From: Hydrogenophaga sp. IBVHS1
GTDB taxonomy: Bacteria > Pseudomonadota > Gammaproteobacteria > Burkholderiales > Burkholderiaceae_C
Reading direction: 5' to 3'
Assembly: GCF_002127265.1 (NCBI RefSeq)
Contig: NZ_NFUU01000001.1
Coordinates: 2,178,040 to 2,242,039 of the forward strand
Length of the DNA stretch: 64,000 nt
Shown here: positions 26,316 to 35,159 of the stretch, in pieces
How the letters are laid out: each line of letters starts with the position of its first letter
Position numbering within the stretch: position 1 is the stretch's first letter
Translations under genes and position numbers: made by a program
The notes under the pieces: model-generated
The model's database searches: none
What the model was told of the DNA's origin: nothing
The model's input: the letters and a program-made list of their open reading frames with translations, nothing else

Positions 26316-26347
26316 CGGGGATCTCACTTTCCCCGAGCGTCGTTTTT
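26316..26347 (+). terminator. Weak terminator after hemP
   Basis: Arms CGGGGA and TCCCCG with an 8-nt loop are followed by AGCGTCGTTTTT. The gap between hemP and the convergent GlcG-like gene (26270-26389) is AT-rich with several T-runs. Termination here is plausible but the stem is short. Confidence 0.4.
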
Positions 26348-26389
26348 AGCCAGCCAAGGGGTACTCCACCTCACTAGCCAGGCATTTTT

Positions 26390-26797
26390 TTACAGCCCGA
26401 TGGCTGCAATCCCCGCGCGCGCGACCTGAGCATCCTCGGTCGACTTCACCCCGCTCACACCCACCGCCCCCAGGCATTGCCCGTCTTTCATGATCGGGAC
26501 GCCACCTTCGAGCATGCCCGCCAGCTGCGGTGCGCTCAGGAAAGACGTGCGGCCCTGGTTGATGATGTCCTCGTAAATCTTGCTCTCGCGCCGGCCCATG
26601 GCAGCGGTGTGCGCCTTTGCGGGTGCAATGTGAGCTGAAATGGCGGCGGCGCCATCAAGACGCTGCAGCGAAAGCAGGTGGCCGCCGTCATCCACGATGG
26701 CGATGGTCACTGCCCACTGGTTCTTCAACGCCTCGGCTTCGGCGGCAGCGGCGATCAGTTTGACGTCGGCATTGTCGAGAACGGGCTTGTTTTTCAT
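26390..26797 (-). CDS. GlcG/HbpS-like protein (haem-binding-protein family)
   Basis: A 135-residue small cytoplasmic protein of the GlcG/HbpS family. It shows the landmarks VTIAIVDDGGHLLSLQRLDGA, AKAHTAAMGRRES and GGVPIMKDGQCLGAVGVSG. The closest characterised members bind haem (HbpS) or sit in glycolate/alcohol-oxidation operons without an assigned reaction. The start MKNKPVLDNADV has AGGACC 7 nt upstream; the frame is open further upstream without coding signal. It faces the tonB-hemP operon, which makes a haem link attractive but unproven. Confidence 0.85.
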   Translation of the reverse strand: MKNKPVLDNADVKLIAAAAEAEALKNQWAVTIAIVDDGGHLLSLQRLDGAAAISAHIAPAKAHTAAMGRRESKIYEDIINQGRTSFLSAPQLAGMLEGGVPIMKDGQCLGAVGVSGVKSTEDAQVARAGIAAIGL

Positions 26798-27045
26798 GAA
26801 CTTGGTCCTAAATTGACGATCAGAGAGTGTTGCAGGCGGCAATGCAGCTGCCAGAGGTGTGCAACGGGAACGATAACGCCGAGATTGTGGTGCTGGAAGG
26901 CACAAGTGACCTTACCAAATCGGTGTTTTCCGCCCCGCTGTCTCCCTGGCGACCCAGAGCCCTACAATGCAGTTTCACCGGTTGCGCGGGCATCCTGCCT
27001 GCTGTCACCGGCCCCGAGTGTCAGATGATGAAGGAGATCACCACC
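26798..27045. promoter_or_regulatory. Divergent region between the GlcG-like and YccA-like genes
   Basis: These 248 bases carry no gene I can support. A TACAAT hexamer at 26963-26968 could be a -10 box for the rightward gene, but the matching -35 is poor. Confidence 0.3.
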
Positions 27046-27741
27046 ATGACCGACCACGTACAGACCAGCGGCCGCTTCGGCACCGCGGTTTCCACCGATG
27101 CGCAGCGCAACAAAGTCATGCGCAACACCTACTGGCTGCTGGCGCTGTCCATGCTGCCCACCGTGCTGGGCGCCTGGATCGGCGTGCAGACCGGGATCAC
27201 CGCCAGCCTGACCGGGGGACTGGGCCTGATCGTCTTCCTGGGCGGAGCGTTTGCGTTCATGTTCGCCATTGAAAAGACCAAGAACTCCGCTGCCGGTGTG
27301 CCGGTGCTGCTGGGCTTCACCTTCTTCATGGGCCTGATGCTCTCGCGCCTGCTGGCGATGGTGCTCGGTTTCTCGAACGGCTCCAGCCTCATCATGACCG
27401 CTTTCGGCGGCACGGCAGGCGTGTTCTTCATCATGGCCAACCTGTCCACGGTCATCAAGCGCGACCTGTCCGGCATGGGCAAGTGGCTGTTCGTGGGCGC
27501 CCTGGCGATCATGATCGGCGCCATCATCAACGTCTTTGTGGGCAGCACCGCCGGCATGGCTGCCATCGCCACCCTGGCCATCGTGGTGTTCAGTCTGTAC
27601 CTGCTGTATGACCTGAAGCGCATCGTGGATGGTGGCGAAACCAACTACATTACCGCCACCCTGGGCCTGTACCTGAGCCTGTTCAACATCTTCCAGAGCC
27701 TGCTGATGATGCTGGGCCTGTTTGGCGGCGACCGCGAGTAA
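27046..27741 (+). CDS. Bax inhibitor-1/YccA-family membrane protein
   Basis: A 231-residue inner-membrane protein with seven predicted helices. It shows the BI-1/YccA/YbhL pattern: N-terminal RNTYWLLALSM, mid-helix VPVLLGFTFFMGLMLSRLL, and the C-terminal segment LYLLYDLKRIVDGGETNYITATLGLYLSLFNIFQSLL with the acidic pair of the family. Proteins of this group bind FtsH or act as calcium/proton leak channels. The start with AAGGAG at 27031-27036 is far better than earlier in-frame starts. A strong terminator follows. Confidence 0.92.
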   Translation: MTDHVQTSGRFGTAVSTDAQRNKVMRNTYWLLALSMLPTVLGAWIGVQTGITASLTGGLGLIVFLGGAFAFMFAIEKTKNSAAGVPVLLGFTFFMGLMLSRLLAMVLGFSNGSSLIMTAFGGTAGVFFIMANLSTVIKRDLSGMGKWLFVGALAIMIGAIINVFVGSTAGMAAIATLAIVVFSLYLLYDLKRIVDGGETNYITATLGLYLSLFNIFQSLLMMLGLFGGDRE

Positions 27742-27753
27742 CTGCCCGCGAAA

Positions 27754-27789
27754 CCAACAAAAAGGGACCTTCGGGTCCTTTTTTGTTGG
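27754..27789 (+). terminator. Rho-independent terminator after the YccA-like gene
   Basis: A 16-bp stem (CCAACAAAAAGGGACC with GGTCCTTTTTTGTTGG, one G-U pair) is closed by the TTCG tetraloop. The T-run is part of the descending arm, so it could also work on the other strand. This is the clearest terminator in the window. Confidence 0.9.
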
Positions 27790-27852
27790 GCGCGTGCCGA
27801 GGAATATTTCCGCTTCCCAGCGTCAAGTTCTGGCCCAAAGCGCCGAAACATC

Positions 27853-28224
27853 ATGGAAACCACCCACCCTGCCATGCGCCACACCGTCTTCACCCTCTGC
27901 ATCCTGAGCGCCGCCACGCTGTTGAGCGGCTGCGAGGCGCTGGGCATCGAAACGGCCACGCAGGTCAACGCCAAGAAGGAAGCCGAAGGCAAGGCCATTG
28001 GCAGCGCCTGCCGCCACGCGGTGCGCAGCATCGAGGACTGCTTCGGCAACTACCCCCGTGCCGGCAAGGCCGCGGTTTTCGCCGGCTGGCGGGAAATGGA
28101 CGAGTACATGCGGGAAAACTCGATCGTGGGCATGCCTGCCGAGCCCACCCCCAGCCCGGCGCAGGGCAAAGCTGGAGACGCCGCCCACGGCGACAAACCG
28201 GCCAGCGCGGCCCGCACCTCCTGA
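27853..28224 (+). CDS. Small lipoprotein, unknown function
   Basis: A 123-residue protein with a lipoprotein signal peptide (TVFTLCILSAATLLSGC) whose lipobox LSGC puts the acylated Cys near residue 27. The mature part has two cysteines (GSACRHAV, IEDCFGNYP) that could form a disulfide, an ALGIETATQVNAKKEAEGKAIG start, and a charged Pro/Ala tail. A second ATG at 27874 is an equally good start. I do not recognise the family. It is convergent with rlmD and stands alone. Confidence 0.75.
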   Translation: METTHPAMRHTVFTLCILSAATLLSGCEALGIETATQVNAKKEAEGKAIGSACRHAVRSIEDCFGNYPRAGKAAVFAGWREMDEYMRENSIVGMPAEPTPSPAQGKAGDAAHGDKPASAARTS

Positions 28225-28231
28225 TCTGAAT

Positions 28232-29704
28232 TCAAACGCTGCCGTCGCCCGGCACGCGTGACGGATCCAGCTCGAACACCGCCATGCTTTCCACGTGCGC
28301 GGTATGCGCAAACATGTTGACCACGCCAGCTGCGGCACAGCGGTAACCCGCCTGGTGCACCAGCAGCCCTGCATCGCGCGCCAGCGTGGCCGGATTGCAA
28401 CTCACGTAGACGATGCGCTGCGGAGGTGTCCAGCCTGCACGCATCGCGGGATGCTGGTGCAGATCGGCCATGGCTTTGGCCAGGGCAAATGCGCCCTCGC
28501 GCGGCGGATCGACCAGCCACTTCTGCGCAACGCCATCGGCCACCAGTTGCTCCGGCGTCATCTCGAACAGGTTGCGCGCCGCGAACGTGGTGGGCGCAAG
28601 CGGCCGATCGCGCCCCACCTGGTTGCCCGCCAAGTTTTCGCGCGATCGCGCGACCAGTGTCTCGCTGCCTTCGATACCCAGTACCTCACCGGCCGTGGTT
28701 GCAATGGGCAGGGTGAAATTGCCCAGGCCACAGAACCAGTCGATCACGCGCTCGTTGGAGCGCGCATCCAGCAGGCGCAGTGCACGCGCCACCAGCACGC
28801 GATTGATGAACGGATTGACCTGCGTGAAATCGGTCGGCTTGAAGGGCATCTGGATGCCGAATTCAGGCAGCGCATACGACAGGGTCGCACCGCCCTGGTC
28901 CAGCAACTTCACCGTTTCAGGCCCTTTGGACTGCAGCCACCACTGCACGCTGTGCGCGGTGGCGAAGGCTCGCAAGCGAGCCAGATCGGCCTCGCTCAGG
29001 GGTTCAAGGTGCCGCAACACCAGGGCGGTGACCTCATCGCCACAAGCCAGCTCGATCTGCGGGCAGGTTTCGCGCGCGTCCATCTCGAAGATGAGGGCGC
29101 GCAGCGGGAGCAGCATGGCGCTCACGTGAGGGGGAAGAACCGGGCAGACCTTCATGTCGGCCACGTAGCGGCTCTTGCGTTCGTGAAAACCGATCAGCAC
29201 CTCGCCTTTCTTGTGCACATGGCGCACCGACAAGCGAGCGCGGTAACGGTAACCCCAGGCCGGGCCTTCAATGGGACGCAGCAGGTTGTCGGCCTTGACC
29301 TTGCCCAGGTGCCAGAGGTTGTCTTCCAGCACGCGCTGCTTGATCGCGACCTGCGCCGATTCGTGCAGGTGCTGCATCTTGCAGCCGCCACAGGCACCCG
29401 CGTGCAGGCCGAAATGCGGACACCCAGGGCGCACCCGCTGCGAGGACTCGCGGTGAACAGCGGTCACTGTGCCGGCTTCCCAGTTGTTCTTTTTGCGGTG
29501 TACGTTCAGGCTGACGTGCTCGAAGGGCAAAGCACCCTCGATGAAAACCACCTTGCCATCGGGACGGCGGGCGATGCCCTGGGCGTCGATGTCCAGGGAT
29601 TCCACGGCGAGCCAGCCGTCAGGGAGCGGATTTTCCGGCGTGTCGTGGGCCGCCGCGCTGGCGGTGGTGAGAAGGCTGTTTTCGTGAAGGGTGGACGCTG
29701 TCAT
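28232..29704 (-). CDS. rlmD: 23S rRNA (uracil-1939-C5)-methyltransferase RlmD
   Basis: An SAM-dependent RNA methyltransferase of 490 residues. The N-terminal TRAM domain ([24 protein letters not shown]) is followed by an iron-sulfur cluster motif [18 protein letters not shown] and a later CPVLPP. The methyltransferase core has [16 protein letters not shown], the motif [11 protein letters not shown], and the catalytic Cys in [15 protein letters not shown]. It is the housekeeping enzyme that modifies 23S rRNA. The exonuclease gene lies 12 nt upstream on the same strand. Confidence 0.95.
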   Translation of the reverse strand: MTASTLHENSLLTTASAAAHDTPENPLPDGWLAVESLDIDAQGIARRPDGKVVFIEGALPFEHVSLNVHRKKNNWEAGTVTAVHRESSQRVRPGCPHFGLHAGACGGCKMQHLHESAQVAIKQRVLEDNLWHLGKVKADNLLRPIEGPAWGYRYRARLSVRHVHKKGEVLIGFHERKSRYVADMKVCPVLPPHVSAMLLPLRALIFEMDARETCPQIELACGDEVTALVLRHLEPLSEADLARLRAFATAHSVQWWLQSKGPETVKLLDQGGATLSYALPEFGIQMPFKPTDFTQVNPFINRVLVARALRLLDARSNERVIDWFCGLGNFTLPIATTAGEVLGIEGSETLVARSRENLAGNQVGRDRPLAPTTFAARNLFEMTPEQLVADGVAQKWLVDPPREGAFALAKAMADLHQHPAMRAGWTPPQRIVYVSCNPATLARDAGLLVHQAGYRCAAAGVVNMFAHTAHVESMAVFELDPSRVPGDGSV

Positions 29705-29716
29705 CCACCGATTGTC

Positions 29717-30502
29717 TCAGGCCCAGGCCTTGAGATATTCATCCCAATGCGCTTCACTGGGCGCGAGGTTGCCCAGTGTCTCCTTCACCATCGCGATTTC
29801 CTGCTCGTACTCAGCTTCGGTAAGACCACCGCGCATTTTCTGGAAACGGCAATACACCAGGTAGGTGTTCATGACGTCGGTTTCACAATAGCGGCGAATG
29901 TCTTCGGTCTGGCCCGCGAGGTACTGCGCGTACACCTGCGAGCCGTCCATGCCGAGCTTGCCCGGAAAGCCGCACAGCTTGGCCATGGCGTCGAGTGGCG
30001 CATTGTTCTTGGGCGAGTACATGGCCAGCAGGTCCATCAGGTCCAGGTGGCGCATGTGGTAGCGGCTGATGTAGTTGTTCCATTTGAACTCGCGATCATC
30101 CTCGCCGAGGTCCCAGTACTTGCTGGCCTCCACTCCATGGCGCAGACCCCGGTAGTGCAACACCGGCAGATCGAATCCGCCACCGTTCCAGCTCACGAGC
30201 TGGGGGACCTTGTTGTCGATGGACCTGAAAAAGTTCTGCACGACCTTGCCTTCGCTCTGGCCGTCCCGGTCGACAAACGAGCGGATGTGGATGCCGGTGG
30301 CATCGCGCAGCACGCAGCTGATGACCAGCACACGCTGCAGGTGCAGGGGCATGAAATCGCTCTGCCCTTTTTCCTTGCGCTGGGCAAGCCAGGCGGCATA
30401 CACCTGCTCGTCCGTCTCTTCGGCAGGCGCGCCGCGCAAGGCGCGAAGTCCGTCAACGTCGGGGATGGACTCGATGTCGAAAACGAGGACGGGCCAGACC
30501 AT
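29717..30502 (-). CDS. Predicted 3'-5' exonuclease, PolB-like DEDDy family
   Basis: A 261-residue protein resembling the exonuclease domain of family-B DNA polymerases without the polymerase part. Exo I is VFDIESIPD (D and E acidic pair near residues 8-11), exo II is SWNGGGFDLPVL, and exo III is YCETDVMNTYLVY with the Tyr/Asp of the DEDDy class. A helical segment with LHLQRVLVISCVLRD and HLDLMDLLAMYS is typical of the family. It occupies the place between nlpD-like and rlmD genes. The nucleic-acid substrate is not known. Confidence 0.9.
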   Translation of the reverse strand: MVWPVLVFDIESIPDVDGLRALRGAPAEETDEQVYAAWLAQRKEKGQSDFMPLHLQRVLVISCVLRDATGIHIRSFVDRDGQSEGKVVQNFFRSIDNKVPQLVSWNGGGFDLPVLHYRGLRHGVEASKYWDLGEDDREFKWNNYISRYHMRHLDLMDLLAMYSPKNNAPLDAMAKLCGFPGKLGMDGSQVYAQYLAGQTEDIRRYCETDVMNTYLVYCRFQKMRGGLTEAEYEQEIAMVKETLGNLAPSEAHWDEYLKAWA

Positions 30503-30515
30503 GCAGCGCGCCGTC

Positions 30516-31412
30516 TCAGCGCTTGGGCAGGTGGCCCATGGGATCGACCGGCTTGCCGAGCCGGCGCACCTCGAAATGGAGCTTCACGCGGTCGGTATCG
30601 CTGCTGCCCATCTCGGCGATCTTCTGGCCCTGTCGCACCGCCTGGTCTTCCCGCACCAGCAGCGCCTGGTTGTGCGCGTAGGCGGTGAGGTAGGTGTTGT
30701 TGTGCTTGAGGATGATGAGGTTGCCGTAGCCCCGCAGACCCGCACCCGCATAAACCACACGCCCATCGGCCGCCGCGATCACGGGGTCGCCGATCTTGCC
30801 CGCAATGGAAACGCCCTTGTTGTTGGCCTCGTCGAACGGCGTGATGACGGTTCCCTGCGCCGGCCAGATGAAGCCGATCTCGTCTCCGCCTGCTGCGGGG
30901 GGCTGCGCCGGCGGGGCGGCCGGAATCGGTGTGGGCGGTGCGGCCTCGGTCAGGGGGCGGGCCGTCACGCCTGAACTCGCCACCGGGCTGGTGGATGGCG
31001 CGGTGGGCGCTGCAACGGGGGGAGGCGCTGTGACCGCAGCCGTGACAGGTGGCTGCACGCGAAGCACCTGACCCACTTCGATCGAGTTGGCATTCGCCAG
31101 GCTGTTCCAGTTCTGGATGTCGCGCCAGTTCTGGCCGTTGTCCAGGGCGATCCGGTACAGGGTGTCTCCCGGTTTCACGGTGTAGTAGCCCGGCTTGCCG
31201 GCGTTCTCGGCGCCGGGCATCACCACCACCGCCTCCGGGCCGGAGCGGACCGCACCGCGGTCTTCCACCGGTGCCGGACCCGACACGCGGCGCGTGGAGC
31301 AACCGGCCGTCACCAGCAACACGGCCAGCACGGTCATGACAGCGGCGCCTTGCCATGCCGAGCGCCCCGACTTCTGGGGAAGACCCTGCAACTGGAAAAC
31401 ACGCTCGTTCAT
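30516..31412 (-). CDS. nlpD: NlpD-like lipoprotein with LysM and degenerate LytM (M23) domain
   Basis: Murein hydrolase activators of the NlpD/EnvC type bind peptidoglycan and switch on periplasmic amidases at the division site. The 298-residue protein has a lipobox (LLVTAGC), a LysM domain (YTVKPGDTLYRIALDNGQNWRDIQ to VLRVQPP), a Pro/Ala-rich linker and a C-terminal LytM domain. That domain reads NNKGVSIAG and VKLHFEVR where active M23 peptidases have H-x-x-x-D and H-x-H. The zinc site is therefore lost, as in true NlpD. The start MNERVFQLQG is preceded by GGGAG. It follows surE and pcm, the usual nlpD neighbourhood. Confidence 0.9.
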   Translation of the reverse strand: MNERVFQLQGLPQKSGRSAWQGAAVMTVLAVLLVTAGCSTRRVSGPAPVEDRGAVRSGPEAVVVMPGAENAGKPGYYTVKPGDTLYRIALDNGQNWRDIQNWNSLANANSIEVGQVLRVQPPVTAAVTAPPPVAAPTAPSTSPVASSGVTARPLTEAAPPTPIPAAPPAQPPAAGGDEIGFIWPAQGTVITPFDEANNKGVSIAGKIGDPVIAAADGRVVYAGAGLRGYGNLIILKHNNTYLTAYAHNQALLVREDQAVRQGQKIAEMGSSDTDRVKLHFEVRRLGKPVDPMGHLPKR

Positions 31413-31503
31413 GAAGACTCCCACCGTTGGCGTGGGCACTGTGCGTCGTTGAGGCACAGGCCCTGTAAGAAAAACAGCTGCGTTGTCGGAGACAAGCACC
31501 AGC

Positions 31504-32316
31504 TCATGCGATTCCTGATTTTAGAGGCACAAACATGACCGCTTCCAGTTCGGTGCGCACCACGCCAGTGGCAGTCTTTTCTACCACCACCAGATTCTGC
31601 CGGCCCGCGCCGGTCACCGCTGGCGCCACCAGCCGGCCACCCACGGCCAGCTGGTCGATCCAGGCATCCGGGATGTCGTTGCCGCCCGCTGCGGCAATGA
31701 TGCCCGCATAGGGCGCGCCCCGTGCATAGCCCAGCATGCCATCGCCAAAAAGGAGGTGAAGATTGGACAACCGGAACGGGCGAAGGTTCTCGCGCGCCTT
31801 TTCATGCAGGCCCTTGAGCCTCTCGATGCTGTAGACCTCGCGGGCCACATGGCTCAACACCGCAGCCTGGTAGCCGCAGCCGGTGCCGATTTCAAGCACG
31901 CGACCTAGTTTCTCGGGCCGCCCCTGGCACAACAATTCGATCATGCGGGCGACCACGCCGGGTTTGGAGATGGTCTGACCCAGGCCAATGGGCAGGCTGG
32001 TGTCCTCGTAGGCCTGGTTGACCAGCGCGGTGTCGACAAACCGATGACGCTCCACCGCACGCAGAGCCGCCAGCACGCCGGCATGGCTCACACCCTGGGC
32101 CTCGATCTTGCGCACCAGGGCCGTGCGCACGGCTTGAGAGTCCATGCCCACGCCGCTGGGCACCGCCGGCCTGGCCAACGGTGCGACCACGCGGCCTCGC
32201 GCAGCCACTGGAGGCGTGGCGCGGGGCGCGGCGGCCGAAGTCTCCAGCCTGGCGGGAAAACCAGGTCGAGGACGTGCGACGGATGGTGGCGGCTGCAAGG
32301 GCACACCGCGTTTCAC
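31504..32316 (-). CDS. pcm: Protein-L-isoaspartate O-methyltransferase
   Basis: Pcm repairs isoaspartyl residues in aged proteins using S-adenosylmethionine. The SAM-binding motif is [26 protein letters not shown]. The acceptor region [23 protein letters not shown] and the later GGRLVAPAV are standard. The 270-residue reading has an N-terminal Pro/Ala-rich extension of about 57 residues. It starts with a 4-nt ATGA overlap of surE, and an internal start at [11 protein letters not shown] (about 32145) would give the normal 213-residue enzyme. Translational coupling favours the long form. Confidence 0.93.
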   Translation of the reverse strand: MKRGVPLQPPPSVARPRPGFPARLETSAAAPRATPPVAARGRVVAPLARPAVPSGVGMDSQAVRTALVRKIEAQGVSHAGVLAALRAVERHRFVDTALVNQAYEDTSLPIGLGQTISKPGVVARMIELLCQGRPEKLGRVLEIGTGCGYQAAVLSHVAREVYSIERLKGLHEKARENLRPFRLSNLHLLFGDGMLGYARGAPYAGIIAAAGGNDIPDAWIDQLAVGGRLVAPAVTGAGRQNLVVVEKTATGVVRTELEAVMFVPLKSGIA

Positions 32317-33104
32317 GGCGTGGCCTCCGTGGAGTGGTCGGGATTCGCCAGCGCCGCGGCGGTGGGCGCCCAGTAGGCCAGCCGGTCGTGGTCTGTCAGG
32401 TCCACCTGCAGCGGCGTGATGGTGGCGTAGCCCTGCAGCGAGGCGTGGAAGTCGGTGCCTTCGGCATCGTCCTTGGCCTTGCCCGCGCTGCCGATCCAGT
32501 ACATGGTGTCGCCGCGCGGGTTGGTCTGCGAAATCACCTGCTCGGCCGCGTGGCGCCGTCCCAGACGCGTGACCTTGAAACCGCGGATCTCGGCCAGCGG
32601 CCGGTTGGGAATGTTCACATTGAGCAACCAGGGATCAGCAGGTGGGCCGTTCTCCAGCGAAGGCAACAACTGCGACACCAGCCGGGCCGCCATGCGGCCG
32701 GCGTCCTCCAGGTGGGCCCAGCCCTTTTCCGTCTGCGAGAAGGCAATGGCCGGAATGCCGAACAAGTAGCCCTCCATGGCAGCGCCCACGGTGCCCGAGT
32801 AAATGGTGTCATCGCCCATGTTGGCGCCATTGTTGATGCCCGAGACCACAAGATCGGGCCGGTACCCGAGCAGCCCGGTGAGGGCGATGTGCACGCAATC
32901 CGCCGGTGTGCCATTGACATAGCGAAACCCGTTGTGCGAGGTGTGCACATACAGCGGCGAGTGCAGGCTGAGCGCGTTGGACTTGGCGCTGTTGTTGTGC
33001 TCGGGGGCCACCACCTCCACATCGGCCAGCCCTTTCAGCGCTTCATACAGCGCCACGATGCCCGGCGCCTGGTAACCGTCGTCGTTGGAGATGAGGATTT
33101 TCAT
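32313..33104 (-). CDS. surE: 5'/3'-nucleotidase SurE
   Basis: SurE is a metal-dependent phosphatase of nucleoside monophosphates involved in stationary-phase survival. The 263 residues begin with the diagnostic [16 protein letters not shown], whose Asp pair binds the metal. They continue with [32 protein letters not shown] and [27 protein letters not shown]. The frame is open far upstream, but this start is fixed by the family N-terminus. It is the first gene of the surE-pcm-nlpD-like group. Confidence 0.97.
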   Translation of the reverse strand: MKILISNDDGYQAPGIVALYEALKGLADVEVVAPEHNNSAKSNALSLHSPLYVHTSHNGFRYVNGTPADCVHIALTGLLGYRPDLVVSGINNGANMGDDTIYSGTVGAAMEGYLFGIPAIAFSQTEKGWAHLEDAGRMAARLVSQLLPSLENGPPADPWLLNVNIPNRPLAEIRGFKVTRLGRRHAAEQVISQTNPRGDTMYWIGSAGKAKDDAEGTDFHASLQGYATITPLQVDLTDHDRLAYWAPTAAALANPDHSTEATP

Positions 33105-33229
33105 TGCGGCGATTTTAGGTGGATCGAGCAGGTCACGCCCGGGACAGTCAACGGGCTTACCCGCTGCAACGTGGTGCTCCACGCTGCCTATCATGGCTCG
33201 GTTCATGACCAACCAACCGAGGAGAAGCC

Positions 33230-34222
33230 ATGCAAGCCTGGCTGTGTGAGAACCCTGTGGGCGTGGAGGCCCTGACCTGGAAAGAGCTGCCCACGCCCGA
33301 GCCGAAGGCGGGTGAGGTGCTGGTGGAGATCCAGGCCGCCAGCCTGAATTTCCCCGACCTGCTGATCGTGCAGAACAAGTACCAGACCAAGCCTCCCCTG
33401 CCCTTCGTACCGGGCTCGGAATACGCCGGCGTGGTGCGGGCCGTGGGCGAAGGCGTGAAACACCTTCAAGTGGGCCAGACCGTGGCTTGCATGGCCGGCA
33501 CGGGGGGCTTTGGCACGCATGCGGTGGTGAATGCGGCGCTGTGCATGCCGCTGCCGCCCGGTTTCCCCGCCGTGGATGCCGCTGCCTTCGGCCTGATCTA
33601 CGCCACCTCGTGGCACGCCCTGATGGACCGGGGAGCGCTGAAGGCCGGCGAAACCGTGCTGGTGCTGGGTGCGGCGGGCGGCGTGGGGACGTCTGCCATC
33701 CAGATCGCCAAGGCGGCTGGTGCGCGCGTGATCGCAGCGGCATCGAGCGATGAAAAATGCGAGCTGTGCCGGCAACAGGGCGCCGACGCCACCATCAACT
33801 ACAGCGTGCACACGCCCAAGGAGGGCCTGCGCGAGGCCATCAAACAGCTCACCGACGGCAAGGGACCTGACGTGATCTACGACCCGGTGGGTGGTGAATT
33901 TGCGGAGCCGGCATTTCGCTCCATTGCGTGGCGCGGGCGCTACCTGGTGGTGGGCTTTGCCAGCGGCCCCATCCCCAGCCTTCCGCTGAACCTCACCCTG
34001 CTCAAGGGCGCCAGCATCGTGGGTGTGTTCTGGGGCGACTTCGCCCGCCGCGAGCCCAAGGCCAACGCGCAGATGATGCAGACCCTCGCGGCCATGTACG
34101 CCAAAGGCGAGGTGAAACCCGTGATTGATCAGACCCTGCCCATGCGCGATCTGCACAAGGCCTACGCGATCATGGGATCGCGCTCGGTCAAAGGCAAACT
34201 GGTGATGGTGAATAAGGGGTAG
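33230..34222 (+). CDS. NADPH:quinone oxidoreductase (zeta-crystallin/QorA-type MDR)
   Basis: A 330-residue zinc-free medium-chain dehydrogenase/reductase. It shows the quinone-reductase pattern [31 protein letters not shown], the NADPH site [29 protein letters not shown], and [18 protein letters not shown]. Likely reactions are one-electron quinone reduction or acrylyl-CoA/enoyl reduction; sequence alone cannot choose. GAGGAG lies 5 nt before the ATG. The stop abuts the convergent IclR gene, at the border of the catabolic island. Confidence 0.9.
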   Translation: MQAWLCENPVGVEALTWKELPTPEPKAGEVLVEIQAASLNFPDLLIVQNKYQTKPPLPFVPGSEYAGVVRAVGEGVKHLQVGQTVACMAGTGGFGTHAVVNAALCMPLPPGFPAVDAAAFGLIYATSWHALMDRGALKAGETVLVLGAAGGVGTSAIQIAKAAGARVIAAASSDEKCELCRQQGADATINYSVHTPKEGLREAIKQLTDGKGPDVIYDPVGGEFAEPAFRSIAWRGRYLVVGFASGPIPSLPLNLTLLKGASIVGVFWGDFARREPKANAQMMQTLAAMYAKGEVKPVIDQTLPMRDLHKAYAIMGSRSVKGKLVMVNKG

Positions 34223-35011
34223 TCAGATCAGCGCGCGCAAGGAGCGCGCCGCTTCCTTGAGCACCGGCAGCAGGCGCGCCACGGCATCGGCCGAAGTTTC
34301 CTGGTTGATCGGCATGGTCACGCTGATGGCACCTTGCACGTCGTTGTTGCGATCGAACAGCGGCACCGCCAGGCCACGGAAGTTCAGCTCCATCTGCTGC
34401 TCCGACAGCGCCCAGCCCTGGCGCCGGAAACGTTGCAGCTCGCTGCGCAAGCGCTCCTTGCTGGAGATGGTGTAGGGCGTGTAGGCGCGCAGTGTGCGAC
34501 CGGCCAGCCAGGCGTCGGAGGCCGACTCGCTCAAGCCTGCGAGAAACGCCATGCCAGCGGCCGTCACTTGAGCCTGCACGCGCGAGCCGAGCATGTAGCC
34601 CGTGTTCATCTGGCGGTGCACGCCGCTGCGGGCGATGTATACCGTGTCATCGCCATCCAGCACCGCCAGGTACGCGATTTCGTGCGTGCCCGCCGCAATG
34701 CCTTGCAGAAACGGCTGCACCAGGCGGGGCAGGCGCGCAGACTCCAGGTAGGCATGCCCCAGGCGAAGGATGCGCGGTGTGAGCCAGAACAGCTTGCCAT
34801 CGGTGCTCACATAGCCCAGGTGGGCGAGCGTGGCGAGGTAGCGCCGCGCGGCTGTGCGCGTCATGCTGCAGCGAGCGCCCGCCTGGCTGGCGGTCAGGCG
34901 CGGGTGCTGGTCGTCGAAGGCCTCAATGACGGCGAGCCCGCGCTCCAGACCGGCAATCCAGTCGCGTCTTTCCAGCGATGGCGCTGCGGGGTTGGCGGGC
35001 AGTTTTTTCAT
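34223..35011 (-). CDS. IclR-family regulator, PcaR/PcaU/PobR type
   Basis: A 262-residue transcription factor. The winged helix (RLTASQAGARCSMTRTAARRYLATLAHLGYV) is followed by the IclR effector domain (GTHEIAYLAVLDGDDTVYIARSG through GLAVPLFDRNNDVQGAISVTMP). The RTAARRYLATL helix and overall pattern match the beta-ketoadipate regulator subgroup that senses protocatechuate, 4-hydroxybenzoate or beta-ketoadipate. It is transcribed divergently from the split quiC genes, and a canonical site for this subgroup lies in the gap at 35063-35077. It probably controls the 3-dehydroshikimate dehydratase genes and the TTT operon. Confidence 0.92.
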   Translation of the reverse strand: MKKLPANPAAPSLERRDWIAGLERGLAVIEAFDDQHPRLTASQAGARCSMTRTAARRYLATLAHLGYVSTDGKLFWLTPRILRLGHAYLESARLPRLVQPFLQGIAAGTHEIAYLAVLDGDDTVYIARSGVHRQMNTGYMLGSRVQAQVTAAGMAFLAGLSESASDAWLAGRTLRAYTPYTISSKERLRSELQRFRRQGWALSEQQMELNFRGLAVPLFDRNNDVQGAISVTMPINQETSADAVARLLPVLKEAARSLRALI

Positions 35012-35062
35012 GAGGGCAGCATTGGAAAAAACCCTAGTAAGGAGCGATGGACGATCGCCTGT

Positions 35063-35077
35063 GTGCGATTATCGAAC
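35063..35077. promoter_or_regulatory. PcaR/PcaU/PobR-type operator
   Basis: GTGCGATTATCGAAC, read on the other strand GTTCGATAATCGCAC, is identical to the 15-bp sequence I know as the PcaR/PcaU-type consensus. It lies in the 148-nt gap between the divergent IclR gene and the HPPD-like gene. A near-match of the same core, GACGATCGCCTG, lies just upstream and may be a second half-site. Confidence 0.75.
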
Positions 35078-35159
35078 AGCCGACGCCACGATGCTGCGCC
35101 AAAAAGCGCGCTTGCCCCTAAAGTCCGTTCAGTTTCCCTCCACCGAAGCGAGTGTCTTC

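Noticed and set aside
28295-30688. A 797-codon open frame on the plus strand across rlmD and the exonuclease gene
   Set aside because: It is antisense to two well-conserved genes, and its translation is His/Arg/Gln-rich with no recognisable motif, as expected from high-GC shadow frames.
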